The translations under genes and the position numbers were made by a program. From positions 1-64,000 of the forward strand of contig JBMNJI010000010.1 of assembly GCA_050951585.1 (NCBI GenBank): 64,000 bases of DNA, in the 5' to 3' direction. Below are positions 33,645-42,773 of the stretch, in pieces. Positions within the stretch are counted from its first letter, which is position 1; each line of letters opens with the position of its first letter. The DNA is from UBA3937 sp050951585. Its GTDB lineage: Bacteria; Bacillota; Peptococcia; DRI-13; DTU073. The notes under the pieces were generated by a model that had not been told where the DNA came from, did not search any database, and saw nothing but the letters and a program-made list of their open reading frames with translations.

Positions 33645-34160
33645 TTACCAACCGTTGATTATTGCTGTTACACCGGTTTCACGCCAGAGCCTTTGCTTTA
33701 CGTCGATCACCTCCTGTTTGTCGGTCATCCCGTGTAAGAGCTCAACTTGCATGTTTTTGACATTGTCCCCAAAGGACAGATAAATCCGCATCGGGTCAAT
33801 TTCGATGGCTTTCAGCCTTACTCCTCGCACTCCGTCACAGCCCCATTTATAAATATTACTGCCAATCAAGATGCCAAAGGTGGATACTACAGTTTCCTCG
33901 GCAATACTATTTTCCTTGCTATCCGATCTAGAGATAACAGCCGAAGGTACTGCAAGAATGCGGTTGTCCCAGATCAGACTTGCGTCATAAAGCAGACGGT
34001 TTTGTTTCACCAGGAGCGTCAATAAAGCGATACTGATCGAGCCAAAGATAAAGGCCGCATCAAGCACCTGCTTTACGGCATACCATGCTGTCAGGAGAAC
34101 ACTGATTGCCAATAATCCAGCGTAACAATTACGCCAATATTGGAGCGTCTTCATTTGCAT
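33645..34160 (-). CDS. Two-helix membrane protein, first gene of the lipoprotein cassette
   Basis: A 171-residue protein with two helices in the first 55 residues (YAGLLAISVLLTAWYAV; AAFIFGSISIALLTLLV) and a cytoplasmic domain resembling YcxB/PH-like folds (SIYLSFGDNVKN-type strands, LLHGMTDKQEVIDVKQRL). GTG 34163, ATG 34160 and ATG 34154 are possible starts; AAGGAGG favours the middle or last. It stands 49 bp before the zinc-ribbon gene, so the three genes are likely one operon. No family is assigned with confidence. Confidence 0.65.
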   Translation of the reverse strand: MQMKTLQYWRNCYAGLLAISVLLTAWYAVKQVLDAAFIFGSISIALLTLLVKQNRLLYDASLIWDNRILAVPSAVISRSDSKENSIAEETVVSTFGILIGSNIYKWGCDGVRGVRLKAIEIDPMRIYLSFGDNVKNMQVELLHGMTDKQEVIDVKQRLWRETGVTAIINGW

Positions 34161-34230
34161 CACGCCTCCTTCATAAACACAGTTTAGAGAAAGAGAAGAG
34201 GAAATTCATTAACCAAAAGGATGAAATCGC

Positions 34231-34263
34231 AAAAAAAGCCTCTCATCCTAAAGTATGAGAGAC
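34231..34263 (-). terminator. Terminator after the LuxR-type regulator
   Basis: GTCTCTCAT / ATGAGAGGC stem followed by TTTTTTT on the minus strand, 52 bp after the regulator stop and before the lipoprotein cassette. Confidence 0.8.
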
Positions 34264-34314
34264 CAAAATATTCGCCGTTCAGCTAAACTATTCCGCTTTC
34301 ACTTGGCCAGTTAT

Positions 34315-35730
34315 TCAATTATTATCGGATTGAGATGTAAGCATTGTGCTAATAAGCTCGACACGACCGCTAACATTATATTTAGAAAATATATTTCTGG
34401 TATGGGTTTTAACAGTACTCTCGCTGATAAACAGTGCCTCGGCAATCTCGCGGTTAGACTTACCGGATAAAATATGCCGGAGAACCTCCTGCTCTCTCAC
34501 AGTTAGTTCTTCAAACGTTTTTGCCTGCCGAATAAGATCTGTCTGTTGCGTCATACTCATCCGATCATAAGCGGCAAGATAAACATGATTCTTTAGTAAC
34601 ATAACCAGATGCCAATTGAGCGGCGGCAGCATGACAAGGGTGACACATACAACCGTGAGGGCGATGACTGCCACTTCCGCGCTGGCAAGCTGAAGAGATG
34701 TTACTGCCATTCCGACAACACCGCCGCAGAGAACCCCAAAAACATTGGCAGACAGCCCAATGCCAAACACCTTCACTGGATTATCGGTATAGTCCAGCAT
34801 CTCCCCGATAATACTCCACCAAAATAAATCAAAAATACCGCATGCCCCGAGCATCAAAGTATCCACAACCAGATAATCGGGAGCATTTCGTTCCAGCAGC
34901 ATAAAACTGATAAACGCGGCCATGATCATGGCCATGCCCACATACAAAAATCTTGAACGTTGCGCCTTCAAAGGCAAGTTTCGCATAATGGCAAGGGCAA
35001 TGATATACGGCACAGCCCAATACCAGCTTGTCAGTCCCGTAAGATATCCGAAGGCCGGATTGATGACTTGGTACATCAGACCGGAATTGATGGTGATAAC
35101 AAAAATGAACAGGCAGAGCAACATTAACGGTTTGCTAATGTCACCACGCGACTTACTTTTTGTTTCCTCCTGCCAGGATTCCTTCATCTCATTCGGTAAT
35201 ACCCAAATGAAGGTCATACCGACGACAAGACAGCACATCGAGAGGGCAAGTCCGATAAAAGGTGAAAAATTAATGGCCACTACATTAATGCCAATCATAA
35301 TAATATTGGAAAAAATCAAAACGTCGGCACAGGACTTGATACGCTCGTTCTTTGGGGTAAAGGTTTTCAGGAAATATCCCCAACAGGCTACTGCACAGCC
35401 TCCCGCGTATCCACTAATAGTCAATCCGGCTACCCAAAACAAAGACGGAGCAAAAAAGAACGGAACAGTTGCAAGCAAACATATGCCCATACTGCAATGC
35501 ATCATAAGTTTTGCTGCTCTTGGAGACTTCACAAGAAAACCGCAGGTGACTAGTCCCGCAAAATGGGCAACAATAGCCGCCACGATATAAGTGGCATTAT
35601 GTACATTGCGGTAAGCCAGCATACTATAAAGGACCTGCCCTTCAAAAAGAAAGGACAGGAGATAAGCAAAAAGTATAGAGAACCCGGCAATAGAAATAAT
35701 GCGCTCACTCACGGCTTTGCACTGGTTCAT
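34315..35730 (-). CDS. Membrane-bound LuxR-family regulator with MFS-like sensor
   Basis: A 471-residue protein. About twelve hydrophobic helices (residues 12-390) resemble an MFS fold (SPFIGLALSMCCLVVGMTFIW, GLSANVFGVLCGGVVGMAV). The last 65 residues are a LuxR-type helix-turn-helix (ELTVREQEVLRHILSGKSNREIAEALFISESTVKTHTRNIFSKYNV). It probably senses a ligand in or at the membrane and binds DNA directly. The group is common in Eggerthella and some Clostridia, and target genes are usually nearby. ATG 35730 follows AGGAGATGATCTA; the longer frame lacks a site. Candidate targets are its own gene, the mrp operon and the lipoprotein cassette. Confidence 0.82.
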   Translation of the reverse strand: MNQCKAVSERIISIAGFSILFAYLLSFLFEGQVLYSMLAYRNVHNATYIVAAIVAHFAGLVTCGFLVKSPRAAKLMMHCSMGICLLATVPFFFAPSLFWVAGLTISGYAGGCAVACWGYFLKTFTPKNERIKSCADVLIFSNIIMIGINVVAINFSPFIGLALSMCCLVVGMTFIWVLPNEMKESWQEETKSKSRGDISKPLMLLCLFIFVITINSGLMYQVINPAFGYLTGLTSWYWAVPYIIALAIMRNLPLKAQRSRFLYVGMAMIMAAFISFMLLERNAPDYLVVDTLMLGACGIFDLFWWSIIGEMLDYTDNPVKVFGIGLSANVFGVLCGGVVGMAVTSLQLASAEVAVIALTVVCVTLVMLPPLNWHLVMLLKNHVYLAAYDRMSMTQQTDLIRQAKTFEELTVREQEVLRHILSGKSNREIAEALFISESTVKTHTRNIFSKYNVSGRVELISTMLTSQSDNN

Positions 35731-35830
35731 TAGATCATCTCCTGTTCGCAGAAGACTACGGAAATTATCACCCATTCAGCAACATCTGCAGTATTGAAAC
35801 GATAATTTTTTTCAGACTATCGCCTGTGTA

Positions 35831-35839
35831 ATTATATCA
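35831..35839 (-). promoter_or_regulatory. Extended -10 promoter of the LuxR-type gene
   Basis: The minus-strand TGATATAAT is a perfect -10 with the TGn extension, about 100 bp before the ATG. No good -35 is present, which is normal for extended -10 promoters. It lies just downstream of mrpG. Confidence 0.5.
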
Positions 35840-35881
35840 TAACTTAAGTAGAATAATAAACATTTGTGGTTTTGTATATCC

Positions 35882-36229
35882 CTACTTTACTACCTCTTTC
35901 AAATCATCCCGGACACTTATCTCCGCTAATGGTACTTTGGAACGATAAGCAGCCCGGCAGACCATATGCACAGAAACAGGAGAAGTAAGAAAAACAAAGA
36001 ATATCCCCAAGAATAATTTGATACTAAAATATCCCTCCACGAATAAGAAAAACAGAAAGGTTCCTAGGAGAACAAATAAAACCCCCAAGGTAGAGCTTTT
36101 GGCAAGAGCATGGGCGCGATTATAGACATCGGGTAAGCGAATGAACCCAATGGCACTAATGGAACTAAAAACTGTCCCAATTAAAATAAGCATGACGATG
36201 CCTAATTCAATCAGATTGCCGGTGTTCAA
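35882..36229 (-). CDS. mrpG: Na+/H+ antiporter subunit MrpG
   Basis: A 115-residue three-helix subunit (LIELGIVMLILIGTVFSSISAIGFIRLPDVYNRAHALAKSSTLGV is the family core, in parts). It is the last subunit of the Mrp monovalent cation/proton antiporter, which expels Na+ using proton import. TTG 36229 starts inside the end of mrpF (23-bp overlap), with AAAGGGGTG upstream. The C-terminal tail is charged. Confidence 0.92.
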   Translation of the reverse strand: MNTGNLIELGIVMLILIGTVFSSISAIGFIRLPDVYNRAHALAKSSTLGVLFVLLGTFLFFLFVEGYFSIKLFLGIFFVFLTSPVSVHMVCRAAYRSKVPLAEISVRDDLKEVVK

Positions 36230-36491
36230 TCACAACACCCCTTTCAATGTATTTGGCTAAGGCGATAGTTCCTATAAAGGAGAGAATGCCCAGCAAGAGG
36301 ATTAGTTCAAAAAAAGCCGTCGTTCTTAAGATAACCGAAAAAACCCCCATCCCGGCAATCATGTTTATCCCTAAAGCATCTAAGGCCTGTGCCCGTTCCG
36401 GTGCCGAAGGTCCCTTAACCAAACGATAAATCGATACCAGTATGGAAAAAGTCAAAAAACCTAGTGATAAAAACAACATTCTCTCAATCAT
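36207..36491 (-). CDS. mrpF: Na+/H+ antiporter subunit MrpF
   Basis: A 94-residue three-helix subunit (LVKGPSAPERAQALDALGINMIAGMGVF includes the conserved PSAPERAQALD segment). The start ATG 36491 overlaps the mrpE stop by 8 bp. It is part of the Mrp complex in the membrane and is required for activity in studied systems. Confidence 0.93.
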   Translation of the reverse strand: MIERMLFLSLGFLTFSILVSIYRLVKGPSAPERAQALDALGINMIAGMGVFSVILRTTAFFELILLLGILSFIGTIALAKYIERGVVIEHRQSD

Positions 36492-36966
36492 TTCTGGTCA
36501 CCTTCTTTATCGCATTTTCAAACCTGTCCCTAGACCGCAGAACCGCATCACTCAACTCCGGAATGTCCATCACATGGGTATATAATACTTTGTAATCAGG
36601 GGAAACCTCCATCACAACGGACCCCGGCGTTAAAGTAATGAGCAAGGACAGTAAAGTAACTTCGATGTCCCCCTCCAGACTGGTTTCCATAGCGACAATC
36701 CCTGGTTTAATGCGGATTTTTGGGGGGATAATTTTACTGAGGACCAGGATACTGGAAACAAGCATCTCCCAGATAAAAATCAGAAAGAGTTTTACAACCG
36801 CATGCAAGGTAAATAAATAAAATTTCGAGCGCAGGAAGCGCCGGATAATAAATAAAACAAACAAACCGAATAAATAACCGCTTAAAAAGCTTAAAGTGCT
36901 CCAATCATTTTGAAGGAACATCCATAACAGACCAATAAATAGATTAATTAACACTTGCATGGGCAT
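36484..36966 (-). CDS. mrpE: Na+/H+ antiporter subunit MrpE
   Basis: A 160-residue subunit with two or three N-terminal helices (LINLFIGLLWMFLQNDWSTLSFLSGYLFGL) and a C-terminal domain with the conserved LLSLLITLTPGSVVMEVSPDYKVLYTHVMDIP, read in parts. GTG 36975 is upstream, but GAAAGGGGTG favours ATG 36966. It follows mrpD after about 60 bp, the largest gap in the operon. Confidence 0.92.
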   Translation of the reverse strand: MPMQVLINLFIGLLWMFLQNDWSTLSFLSGYLFGLFVLFIIRRFLRSKFYLFTLHAVVKLFLIFIWEMLVSSILVLSKIIPPKIRIKPGIVAMETSLEGDIEVTLLSLLITLTPGSVVMEVSPDYKVLYTHVMDIPELSDAVLRSRDRFENAIKKVTRND

Positions 36967-37027
36967 GGAAAACACCCCTTTCCGTCAACATTTCTAAAGA
37001 TCGCTTCTCAGCACTGCCTATATATTG

Positions 37028-38512
37028 CTAAAGGTTGTTTCTCAGCACTGCGTCTATATATATTTGAGGATCACTTAACCCCGCTGCCGCCAAATCCACA
37101 TATTCATGAATGACTTCTGTCCCTAAACCCAAGAAAAGAACGACAACTGTGAGAATACCCATGGGTAGCAACAACCCTTTCGTTGTACCTTTTTCCGTTT
37201 CTGCAGTAAAGTTCGTATATCCCCAAAAAACATTCATAAAGATTTTCATGACGGAATACAACACGAAAAGGCTGGTCAAAAGACCGATTCCGCCCAGCCA
37301 GTAATAGCCCGCCTGGAAAGTCCCCGCCGTAACAAAAAGCTTCCCGATGAAACCGCTTAAGGGCGGTATCCCGGATAAAGCCAGGGCCGCCAGAAAGAAC
37401 ATCCAACCCAATTGGGGATGTAAACGAATCAGCCCGCTCATCTCTTTCAATTTATCCGTCCCGGTCAAATGAATAATCGTGCCCCCTAAAAGGAAGAGCA
37501 ACGCCTTCACGTTCATATCATGAAGCAGGTAATACACCGAGCCTCTGATGCCTTCCAAGGAAAAAGAGGCAAAGCCCGCCAGAATAAACCCAACCCCTAC
37601 CACCACATTATATGTAAGGATTCTTCTGATATCCCAATAGGCTACGGCTCCCATTGCCCCCAACACCATAGACACGGCGGTCAAAATCCCGATAAACAGG
37701 TGCGTAACGCCTGGCTCATGGTAAAAGACAAGGGAAAACAGGCGGATAATACCGTAAACTCCTACCTTGGTTAATAAAGCGGCAAAAAGAGCCGCTATGG
37801 CGGTAGGCGGCGCACTGTAAGAACCAGGCAGCCAAAAGAAAAGAAATAAACCGGCTTTGATACTGAAGATAAGCAAAAATAAAAAGGCAACTGCCGTCAT
37901 CAGCCCACCCTGCCCGGCTTCAGCCACCCGGACCGACAAATGAGCCATGTTTAAGGTACCCACCATGGCATAGAGGAACGCAATGGCAATCAAAAACAAA
38001 GAAGAAGAAATCATATTGATTAAGATGTATTTAATGGACTCCCGTAGCTGCATCTTTGTTCCGCCCAGGGTAATCAACACATAGGAGGCTACCAGCATAA
38101 CCTCGAAGAAAACAAATAAGTTGAATATATCCCCCGTCAAAAAAGAACCATTCACCCCAGCAATTAAAAATAAAGTCAAGGGATAAAAATAATGCTTCTC
38201 CCGGTCAGCTCCAAGGGAAGAAAATGCATAACACAAGCAGCAAAAGGTGATGACGGCGGTCGCCAATAGAAGCAGAACGGCAAACATATCCGCTACCAAG
38301 GTGATGCCGAAGGGAGCCTGCCATCCACCCAAATACAGGATTTGGACGCCCTCAGCTTTGATTTTTTCCAGCAAAAGAATAGAGACAACACCAACGGAAA
38401 GCGTCACCAGAATACTTAAAAAACGCTGCAGTTTAATCATTTTTTTAAAAATCACCATCACCATGCCCGCGATGATAGGTATGATAATGGGCAAAATAAT
38501 AAGATTATTCAT
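37028..38512 (-). CDS. mrpD: Na+/H+ antiporter subunit MrpD
   Basis: A 494-residue proton-translocating subunit related to NuoN/NuoM of complex I, with about 14 helices. Visible are the conserved Glu in FVFFEVMLVASYVL (near residue 135), the Lys in IKAGLFLFFWLPGSYSAPPTAIAALFAALLTKVGVYG, read in parts, and the later HDMNVKALLFLLGG. The start overlaps the mrpC stop by 8 bp. Length matches the family. Confidence 0.96.
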   Translation of the reverse strand: MNNLIILPIIIPIIAGMVMVIFKKMIKLQRFLSILVTLSVGVVSILLLEKIKAEGVQILYLGGWQAPFGITLVADMFAVLLLLATAVITFCCLCYAFSSLGADREKHYFYPLTLFLIAGVNGSFLTGDIFNLFVFFEVMLVASYVLITLGGTKMQLRESIKYILINMISSSLFLIAIAFLYAMVGTLNMAHLSVRVAEAGQGGLMTAVAFLFLLIFSIKAGLFLFFWLPGSYSAPPTAIAALFAALLTKVGVYGIIRLFSLVFYHEPGVTHLFIGILTAVSMVLGAMGAVAYWDIRRILTYNVVVGVGFILAGFASFSLEGIRGSVYYLLHDMNVKALLFLLGGTIIHLTGTDKLKEMSGLIRLHPQLGWMFFLAALALSGIPPLSGFIGKLFVTAGTFQAGYYWLGGIGLLTSLFVLYSVMKIFMNVFWGYTNFTAETEKGTTKGLLLPMGILTVVVLFLGLGTEVIHEYVDLAAAGLSDPQIYIDAVLRNNL

Positions 38513-38843
38513 ACTCGTAACCCCTCAATTGTTCTGCGTTATCTGTTCCCAAAACTTGATAAGTCCGATAACTTAACACCAAAAATAGTGCCGTGGTGGC
38601 AAAATTAATGACAATAGCAGTTAATAAAAGGGCCTGAGGCAAAGGATCGGTAAAAGCTTCTCCTTTGAAACCCAAAAGCGGTGGTGCGCCCTTTTTTAAC
38701 CCTCCCATGGTCAGAATCAGTAAATTTACTGCATGACCAATAATCGAGGTCCCCAAAATAATCTTGAGTAGAGTTTTCGAGAGAATCAAATAAGTTCCCA
38801 CAGTAAATAAAATGCCAACGGCAATCGACATAATTGTTTCCAT
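38505..38843 (-). CDS. mrpC: Na+/H+ antiporter subunit MrpC
   Basis: A 112-residue NuoK-like subunit with three helices (IMSIAVGILFTVGTYLIL, SIIGHAVNLLILTMGG, LLLTAIVINFATTALFLVL). PLPQALLLTAIVI is the family signature. It starts at ATG 38843 as TAATG with the mrpB stop and overlaps mrpD by 8 bp. Confidence 0.95.
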   Translation of the reverse strand: METIMSIAVGILFTVGTYLILSKTLLKIILGTSIIGHAVNLLILTMGGLKKGAPPLLGFKGEAFTDPLPQALLLTAIVINFATTALFLVLSYRTYQVLGTDNAEQLRGYEYE

Positions 38844-39268
38844 TACTGATCATCACCTATACTCATAATAATCGTCAAAGATGTACCTATGACAGCCAAG
38901 GCAACCCCCACATCAAATAAAACAGCCGATGCCAGCTCTGTCTCTCCAAAAATCGGAAGATCCACATAGCCAAAGGTTTGGTATAAAAACTGTTTACCGC
39001 CAATCATTCCTCCTACCCCGGTAAACACCGAGATGAGCACTCCTACCCCAGCCACCTTTTTAAAATCCACAGGGATATTCTGGCGCACCTTATCAATGCC
39101 ATAGACAAGAAAGAGAAGAACCAGCGCCGCCACAAAAGACAGCCCACCAATAAAGCCTCCCCCCGGCCGATGATGGCCTGAAATAAAAAGATGGATCGAA
39201 AAGGTCAGGATGATCACCACTGCTACTTTCGAAACCGTTCTTAAGATTACATCATTTGCTTCCTTCAT
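38843..39268 (-). CDS. mrpB: Na+/H+ antiporter subunit MrpB
   Basis: A 141-residue subunit with four helices. SIHLFISGHHRPGGGFIGGLSFVAALVLLFL, read in parts, carries the typical HRPGGGFIGGL motif, and the end has FDVGVALAVIGTSLTII. It overlaps the mrpA stop by 17 bp and touches mrpC. It is part of the Mrp membrane complex. Confidence 0.95.
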   Translation of the reverse strand: MKEANDVILRTVSKVAVVIILTFSIHLFISGHHRPGGGFIGGLSFVAALVLLFLVYGIDKVRQNIPVDFKKVAGVGVLISVFTGVGGMIGGKQFLYQTFGYVDLPIFGETELASAVLFDVGVALAVIGTSLTIIMSIGDDQ

Positions 39269-41669
39269 GATCTTCCCTCCTTGCCAAACGAAGTTTAATC
39301 AAGGTATAGACCCCTAATCCCGCCATCGACAGAACTAAGATTTCCAGCATCGTATCAAAACCCCGGAAGTCTACGAGAATGGCATTCACAATATTTCTGG
39401 CTCCGGCAAGTTCATAAGAGTTCTCATAAAAACCGGAGATGGAAGGAAACTGGTGATTGGTATAGGCGGAGAAAGCGACAAGCGTCATAACTGCCCCCAC
39501 CCCAATGGCGATCAGACCATTTACTATTTTAATGCGCAGTGGACTGTTTTCCTTCTTAAACTTGGGCAAATGGTAAATACACAACAAAAGCAAGGCTGTT
39601 GTAACAGTTTCCACCACCAACTGGGTAAGAGCCAAATCAGGTGCCCGAAAGATCACAAAAAAGGTAACCACAAGAAAACCTAGTCCACCAACAGCAAGAA
39701 TTGACGTTAATCTTGATTTTGCGAAGAGAACAGTGAAAGCACAAGCAATCATCCCTAAGAGCAACAATATTTCATAAATGCTAACCCCAGAATTCCGGGA
39801 AAAAGCAAAAGATAAGCCATCAAAAAGATAGGCTGCGCCACCCACTACGAGAATAACAAAACCCAAAATATAAATCAAATAATCCCGGACAAAGCCTGTC
39901 ATATACCACTTTGTCATCGCCAGTGAGTACGCTTCCATTTTCTCCAGTGTCCCCAAATAAATACTGTTCAAAGTGAACCTTTCCGGATAAAGCCGCAGAA
40001 CGCCTTTCCATCTGTTAAAAGTCCCATATAAAATTGTCCCCAGCAGCACTACCCCGATGGTCAGCAGCAAAGCTGTATTAAACCCGTGCCATGGGCTGAT
40101 TTTGTACTGTAAAACATCTGCCACGGCAAAGGTTGGTAAGACCGCTTCCCAGGCAGGCTGCAATAAAGCCTGGGACAATACATTGGGATAGAAAAAGATG
40201 AACACTACCAAACCTGCTAAGATGACGGGCGGTATTAACATGCCCAGGGGTGCTTCATGGGCTTTTTTCTTCAATTTGTCGGTATGTTGTTGTCCCAAAA
40301 AAGTCTTCAAAAGAATGATTAAACAATAAACAAAAGTAAAGATGCTAGCCAACCAGGCAACAAATACCAGGATATTGCCCCAGCTTCCCATCCTGAAAGC
40401 AGGCATTTCCGCCGCCTGTAAAACGGCTGCAAAAAACATCTCCTTACTCAAAAATCCGTTAAAAGGAGGTAACCCGGCCATGGCAAAGCTACCCGTCAGG
40501 GTAAGGAGAAAGGAAATAGGCATTAAATGCATTAAACCGCCCAATTTCCGAATATCCCGTGTCCCAATTTCATGGTCGATAATCCCCACCACCATAAACA
40601 GACAGCCTTTAAAAGTAGCGTGATTCACCAGGTGAAAAATAGCCGCAAAGATAGCAATGGCATACACAGCACCTTCCACGCCGGCACCAAAATACAAGGC
40701 GGCAGAGCCTAAACCCAACAAGCTCATAATCAACCCCAATTGGCTGATGGTTGAATAAGCCAATAAGGCTTTTAAGTCGGTCTGTCTCAAAGCGTTAAAG
40801 GACCCATAGAACAAGGTGACAAGACCGACACCCGCCACAAGCCAGAACCATTCCGCAGCACCACCGAAAAGAAGCGTTAAACGCGCAACCAAATAAATGC
40901 CTGCTTTCACCATGGTGGCTGAATGTAAATAGGCACTGATAGGGGTTGGCGCCTCCATGGCATCCGGCAACCAGATACTAAACGGGAATTGGGCTGATTT
41001 GGTAAAAGCCCCGAGCAGCACTAAAACCATGGCCGGCACAAATAAAGAATGAGACTGGATAAGCTCAACTTTGTTCAGCATTTCCTGGATACTCACAGTA
41101 TCTGTAATTATGGAGAGAAGAATAAAACCCGCCAGCATGGCTAAGCCGCCAAAAACAGTAATTGACAAAGACTTTTGGGCACCGGATCGGGATTTTTCCC
41201 GTTCAAACCAGTAGGCGATCAACAAAAAGGAAGATATACTAGTAATTTCCCAAAAGACATATAAAACAAAGATGTTGTCGGAGAAAACAACTCCCAGCAT
41301 GGCCCCCATAAAGAAAAGAAGATAAACATAGAAATTATGTAAAGCTTCTTTGAACTTGGATAAGTAATAAATCGAATAAAGGATAACCAAAAAACCCATT
41401 CCGCTAATTATTAAACCAAAAACAAGGGATAATCCGTCAAGATGGGCCGTTAAATTGATGTTATAAGAGGGAATCCAGGGAAAGCTTAAATAAACTGTCC
41501 TCCCAGCAGAAATAATCGGTATATAGGACAAAAGATGGCAAAATACCAGCAACGGAACAAAAAGAATAAACCAACCCGTGTGAATACGTGGGTTAACTCT
41601 CTTATGCAAAAAAGGAACCAAAACAGCCGTTAAAAAAGGAAGAGCGATGATCTGGTAAAAATAGGACAT
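39252..41669 (-). CDS. mrpA: Na+/H+ antiporter subunit MrpA
   Basis: An 805-residue subunit related to NuoL, with about 20 helices. The core antiporter motifs are in FVLYVFWEITSISSFLLIAYWF (Glu near residue 141), SAQFPFSIWLPDAMEAPTPISAYLHSATMVKAGIY, read in parts (Lys), and HLVNHATFKGCLFM. The C-terminal 150 residues are the MrpA-specific MbhD/MbhE-like part (LALTQLVVETVTTALLLLCIY). GAAGGAGAAGATAG precedes ATG 41669. It is first of seven genes. Na+/H+ exchange supports pH and sodium homeostasis. Confidence 0.96.
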   Translation of the reverse strand: MSYFYQIIALPFLTAVLVPFLHKRVNPRIHTGWFILFVPLLVFCHLLSYIPIISAGRTVYLSFPWIPSYNINLTAHLDGLSLVFGLIISGMGFLVILYSIYYLSKFKEALHNFYVYLLFFMGAMLGVVFSDNIFVLYVFWEITSISSFLLIAYWFEREKSRSGAQKSLSITVFGGLAMLAGFILLSIITDTVSIQEMLNKVELIQSHSLFVPAMVLVLLGAFTKSAQFPFSIWLPDAMEAPTPISAYLHSATMVKAGIYLVARLTLLFGGAAEWFWLVAGVGLVTLFYGSFNALRQTDLKALLAYSTISQLGLIMSLLGLGSAALYFGAGVEGAVYAIAIFAAIFHLVNHATFKGCLFMVVGIIDHEIGTRDIRKLGGLMHLMPISFLLTLTGSFAMAGLPPFNGFLSKEMFFAAVLQAAEMPAFRMGSWGNILVFVAWLASIFTFVYCLIILLKTFLGQQHTDKLKKKAHEAPLGMLIPPVILAGLVVFIFFYPNVLSQALLQPAWEAVLPTFAVADVLQYKISPWHGFNTALLLTIGVVLLGTILYGTFNRWKGVLRLYPERFTLNSIYLGTLEKMEAYSLAMTKWYMTGFVRDYLIYILGFVILVVGGAAYLFDGLSFAFSRNSGVSIYEILLLLGMIACAFTVLFAKSRLTSILAVGGLGFLVVTFFVIFRAPDLALTQLVVETVTTALLLLCIYHLPKFKKENSPLRIKIVNGLIAIGVGAVMTLVAFSAYTNHQFPSISGFYENSYELAGARNIVNAILVDFRGFDTMLEILVLSMAGLGVYTLIKLRLARREDHEGSK

Positions 41670-41738
41670 CTATCTTCTCCTTCCTGGATTATTGTTAATA
41701 GCAAGCACAGACAAAAAGCAAAAATTAGCAGGCTAATA

Positions 41739-41767
41739 TTGACTGATGATGAAAGATAAGTTATAGT
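41739..41767 (+). promoter_or_regulatory. Promoter of the universal-stress-type gene
   Basis: -35 TTGACT (41739-41744), 17-bp spacer and -10 TATAGT (41762-41767) on the plus strand, 45 bp before the ATG at 41812. It lies in the intergenic region shared with the divergent mrp operon. Confidence 0.6.
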
Positions 41768-41811
41768 CATCATAAGTTAAATTATACTACAATGCGGAGG
41801 GAAACGGTAAG

Positions 41812-42480
41812 ATGCTCGAAAAGAAAAAACGCACTGATGAACGTATTCTTGTTTGCGTTTATTTTGGTCCAAATGGTGAACGGTTAATCAGACGTGGCAG
41901 TAAGATTGCTAACATGACCGATTGTCCTCTCCATATCCTGACTATTGACCCCAAACCTCTTGATGAAATGGATGCGGAAAAATCAGATTATATTGCTAAA
42001 TGGAAACGCCTGGCGGAAGAAAACGGGGCCGACGAATTTATCCTGATGGATAATGAAAAACAACCCGTCTACAAAGTTATTGCTGAAGTGGCCCGCCAAA
42101 AGGGGATCACGCAAATCATTATCGGCGAATCCCCGCATAGCCGCTGGGAACAAATCTCGAAAGAATCCCTCGTCAATTCCTTATTACGGGAAATTCCCTT
42201 TATCGATCTCCATATTGTTTCGGTGGCCCGCTATCTTAAAGGCGCCGATGATAATTACAATAAAGGCGTAAGAGCTTATCTCGTAAAAGATGGAGAAAAC
42301 TATCGCCTGACTTTTATCTATTCAAAAGACGTGGTGTATGAAGGCATCTTCTTTAAAGAAAGCGGAACCGACTTTAACAATGGCATTTTCCGATTCAGAA
42401 AAGATAAAGATACTATTCAGGTACAAGTAATTGAAGATATTGTTCAGGACTTTATCGATGTGGAACTGGAAACGAACTAA
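41812..42480 (+). CDS. Universal-stress (KdpD-type USP) domain protein
   Basis: A 222-residue cytoplasmic protein. Residues 8-140 are a USP domain of the KdpD type (ERILVCVYFGPNGERLIRRGSKIANM; IIIGESPHSRWEQISKESLVNSLLREIP, read in parts). The last 80 residues are an unassigned domain (YRLTFIYSKDVVYEGIFFK, DIVQDFIDVEL). There is no Walker motif or kinase part, so it is not KdpD itself. GGAGGG lies upstream at 9-10 nt. Divergent to mrpA across a 142-bp shared region, which suggests linked cation homeostasis; that is inference. Confidence 0.72.
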   Translation: MLEKKKRTDERILVCVYFGPNGERLIRRGSKIANMTDCPLHILTIDPKPLDEMDAEKSDYIAKWKRLAEENGADEFILMDNEKQPVYKVIAEVARQKGITQIIIGESPHSRWEQISKESLVNSLLREIPFIDLHIVSVARYLKGADDNYNKGVRAYLVKDGENYRLTFIYSKDVVYEGIFFKESGTDFNNGIFRFRKDKDTIQVQVIEDIVQDFIDVELETN

Positions 42481-42510
42481 AATGAAAACAGTGAGTATTA
42501 GTTATACTAG

Positions 42511-42556
42511 GACCGGGATTTTATGGCGCAGCCTCTGTCTCGGTCTTTTTATTTTT
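42511..42556 (+). terminator. Terminator of the universal-stress-type gene
   Basis: GACCGGGA / TCTCGGTC stem (with G-U pairs) enclosing a 19-nt loop, followed by TTTTTATTTTT. It is 30 bp after the stop at 42480. Confidence 0.7.
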
Positions 42557-42672
42557 CCATTTCATCACCGTACGGCTTACATAAAGGTTGTATGAATAGC
42601 TTACTTTCCTTGCAATATTCGCCAATACCTTCCAACATCCTGCTGCTTTTTCAGCGAAATTAGCTTTACAGG

Positions 42673-42700
42673 CAAAAAAGCAGACCATCTTTCAGGTCTG
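42673..42700 (-). terminator. Terminator after the lipoprotein gene
   Basis: GCAGACC / GGTCTGC stem with an 8-nt loop, followed by TTTTTTG on the minus strand, about 75 bp after the stop of the lipoprotein gene at 42774. Between 42557 and 42672 nothing else is seen. Confidence 0.75.
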
Positions 42701-42773
42701 CATAATCATTATCTCAATGCTTATATCTTATATATCGTAACTTACGTATCCGTCTGAAAAACCTCGCTCACAT

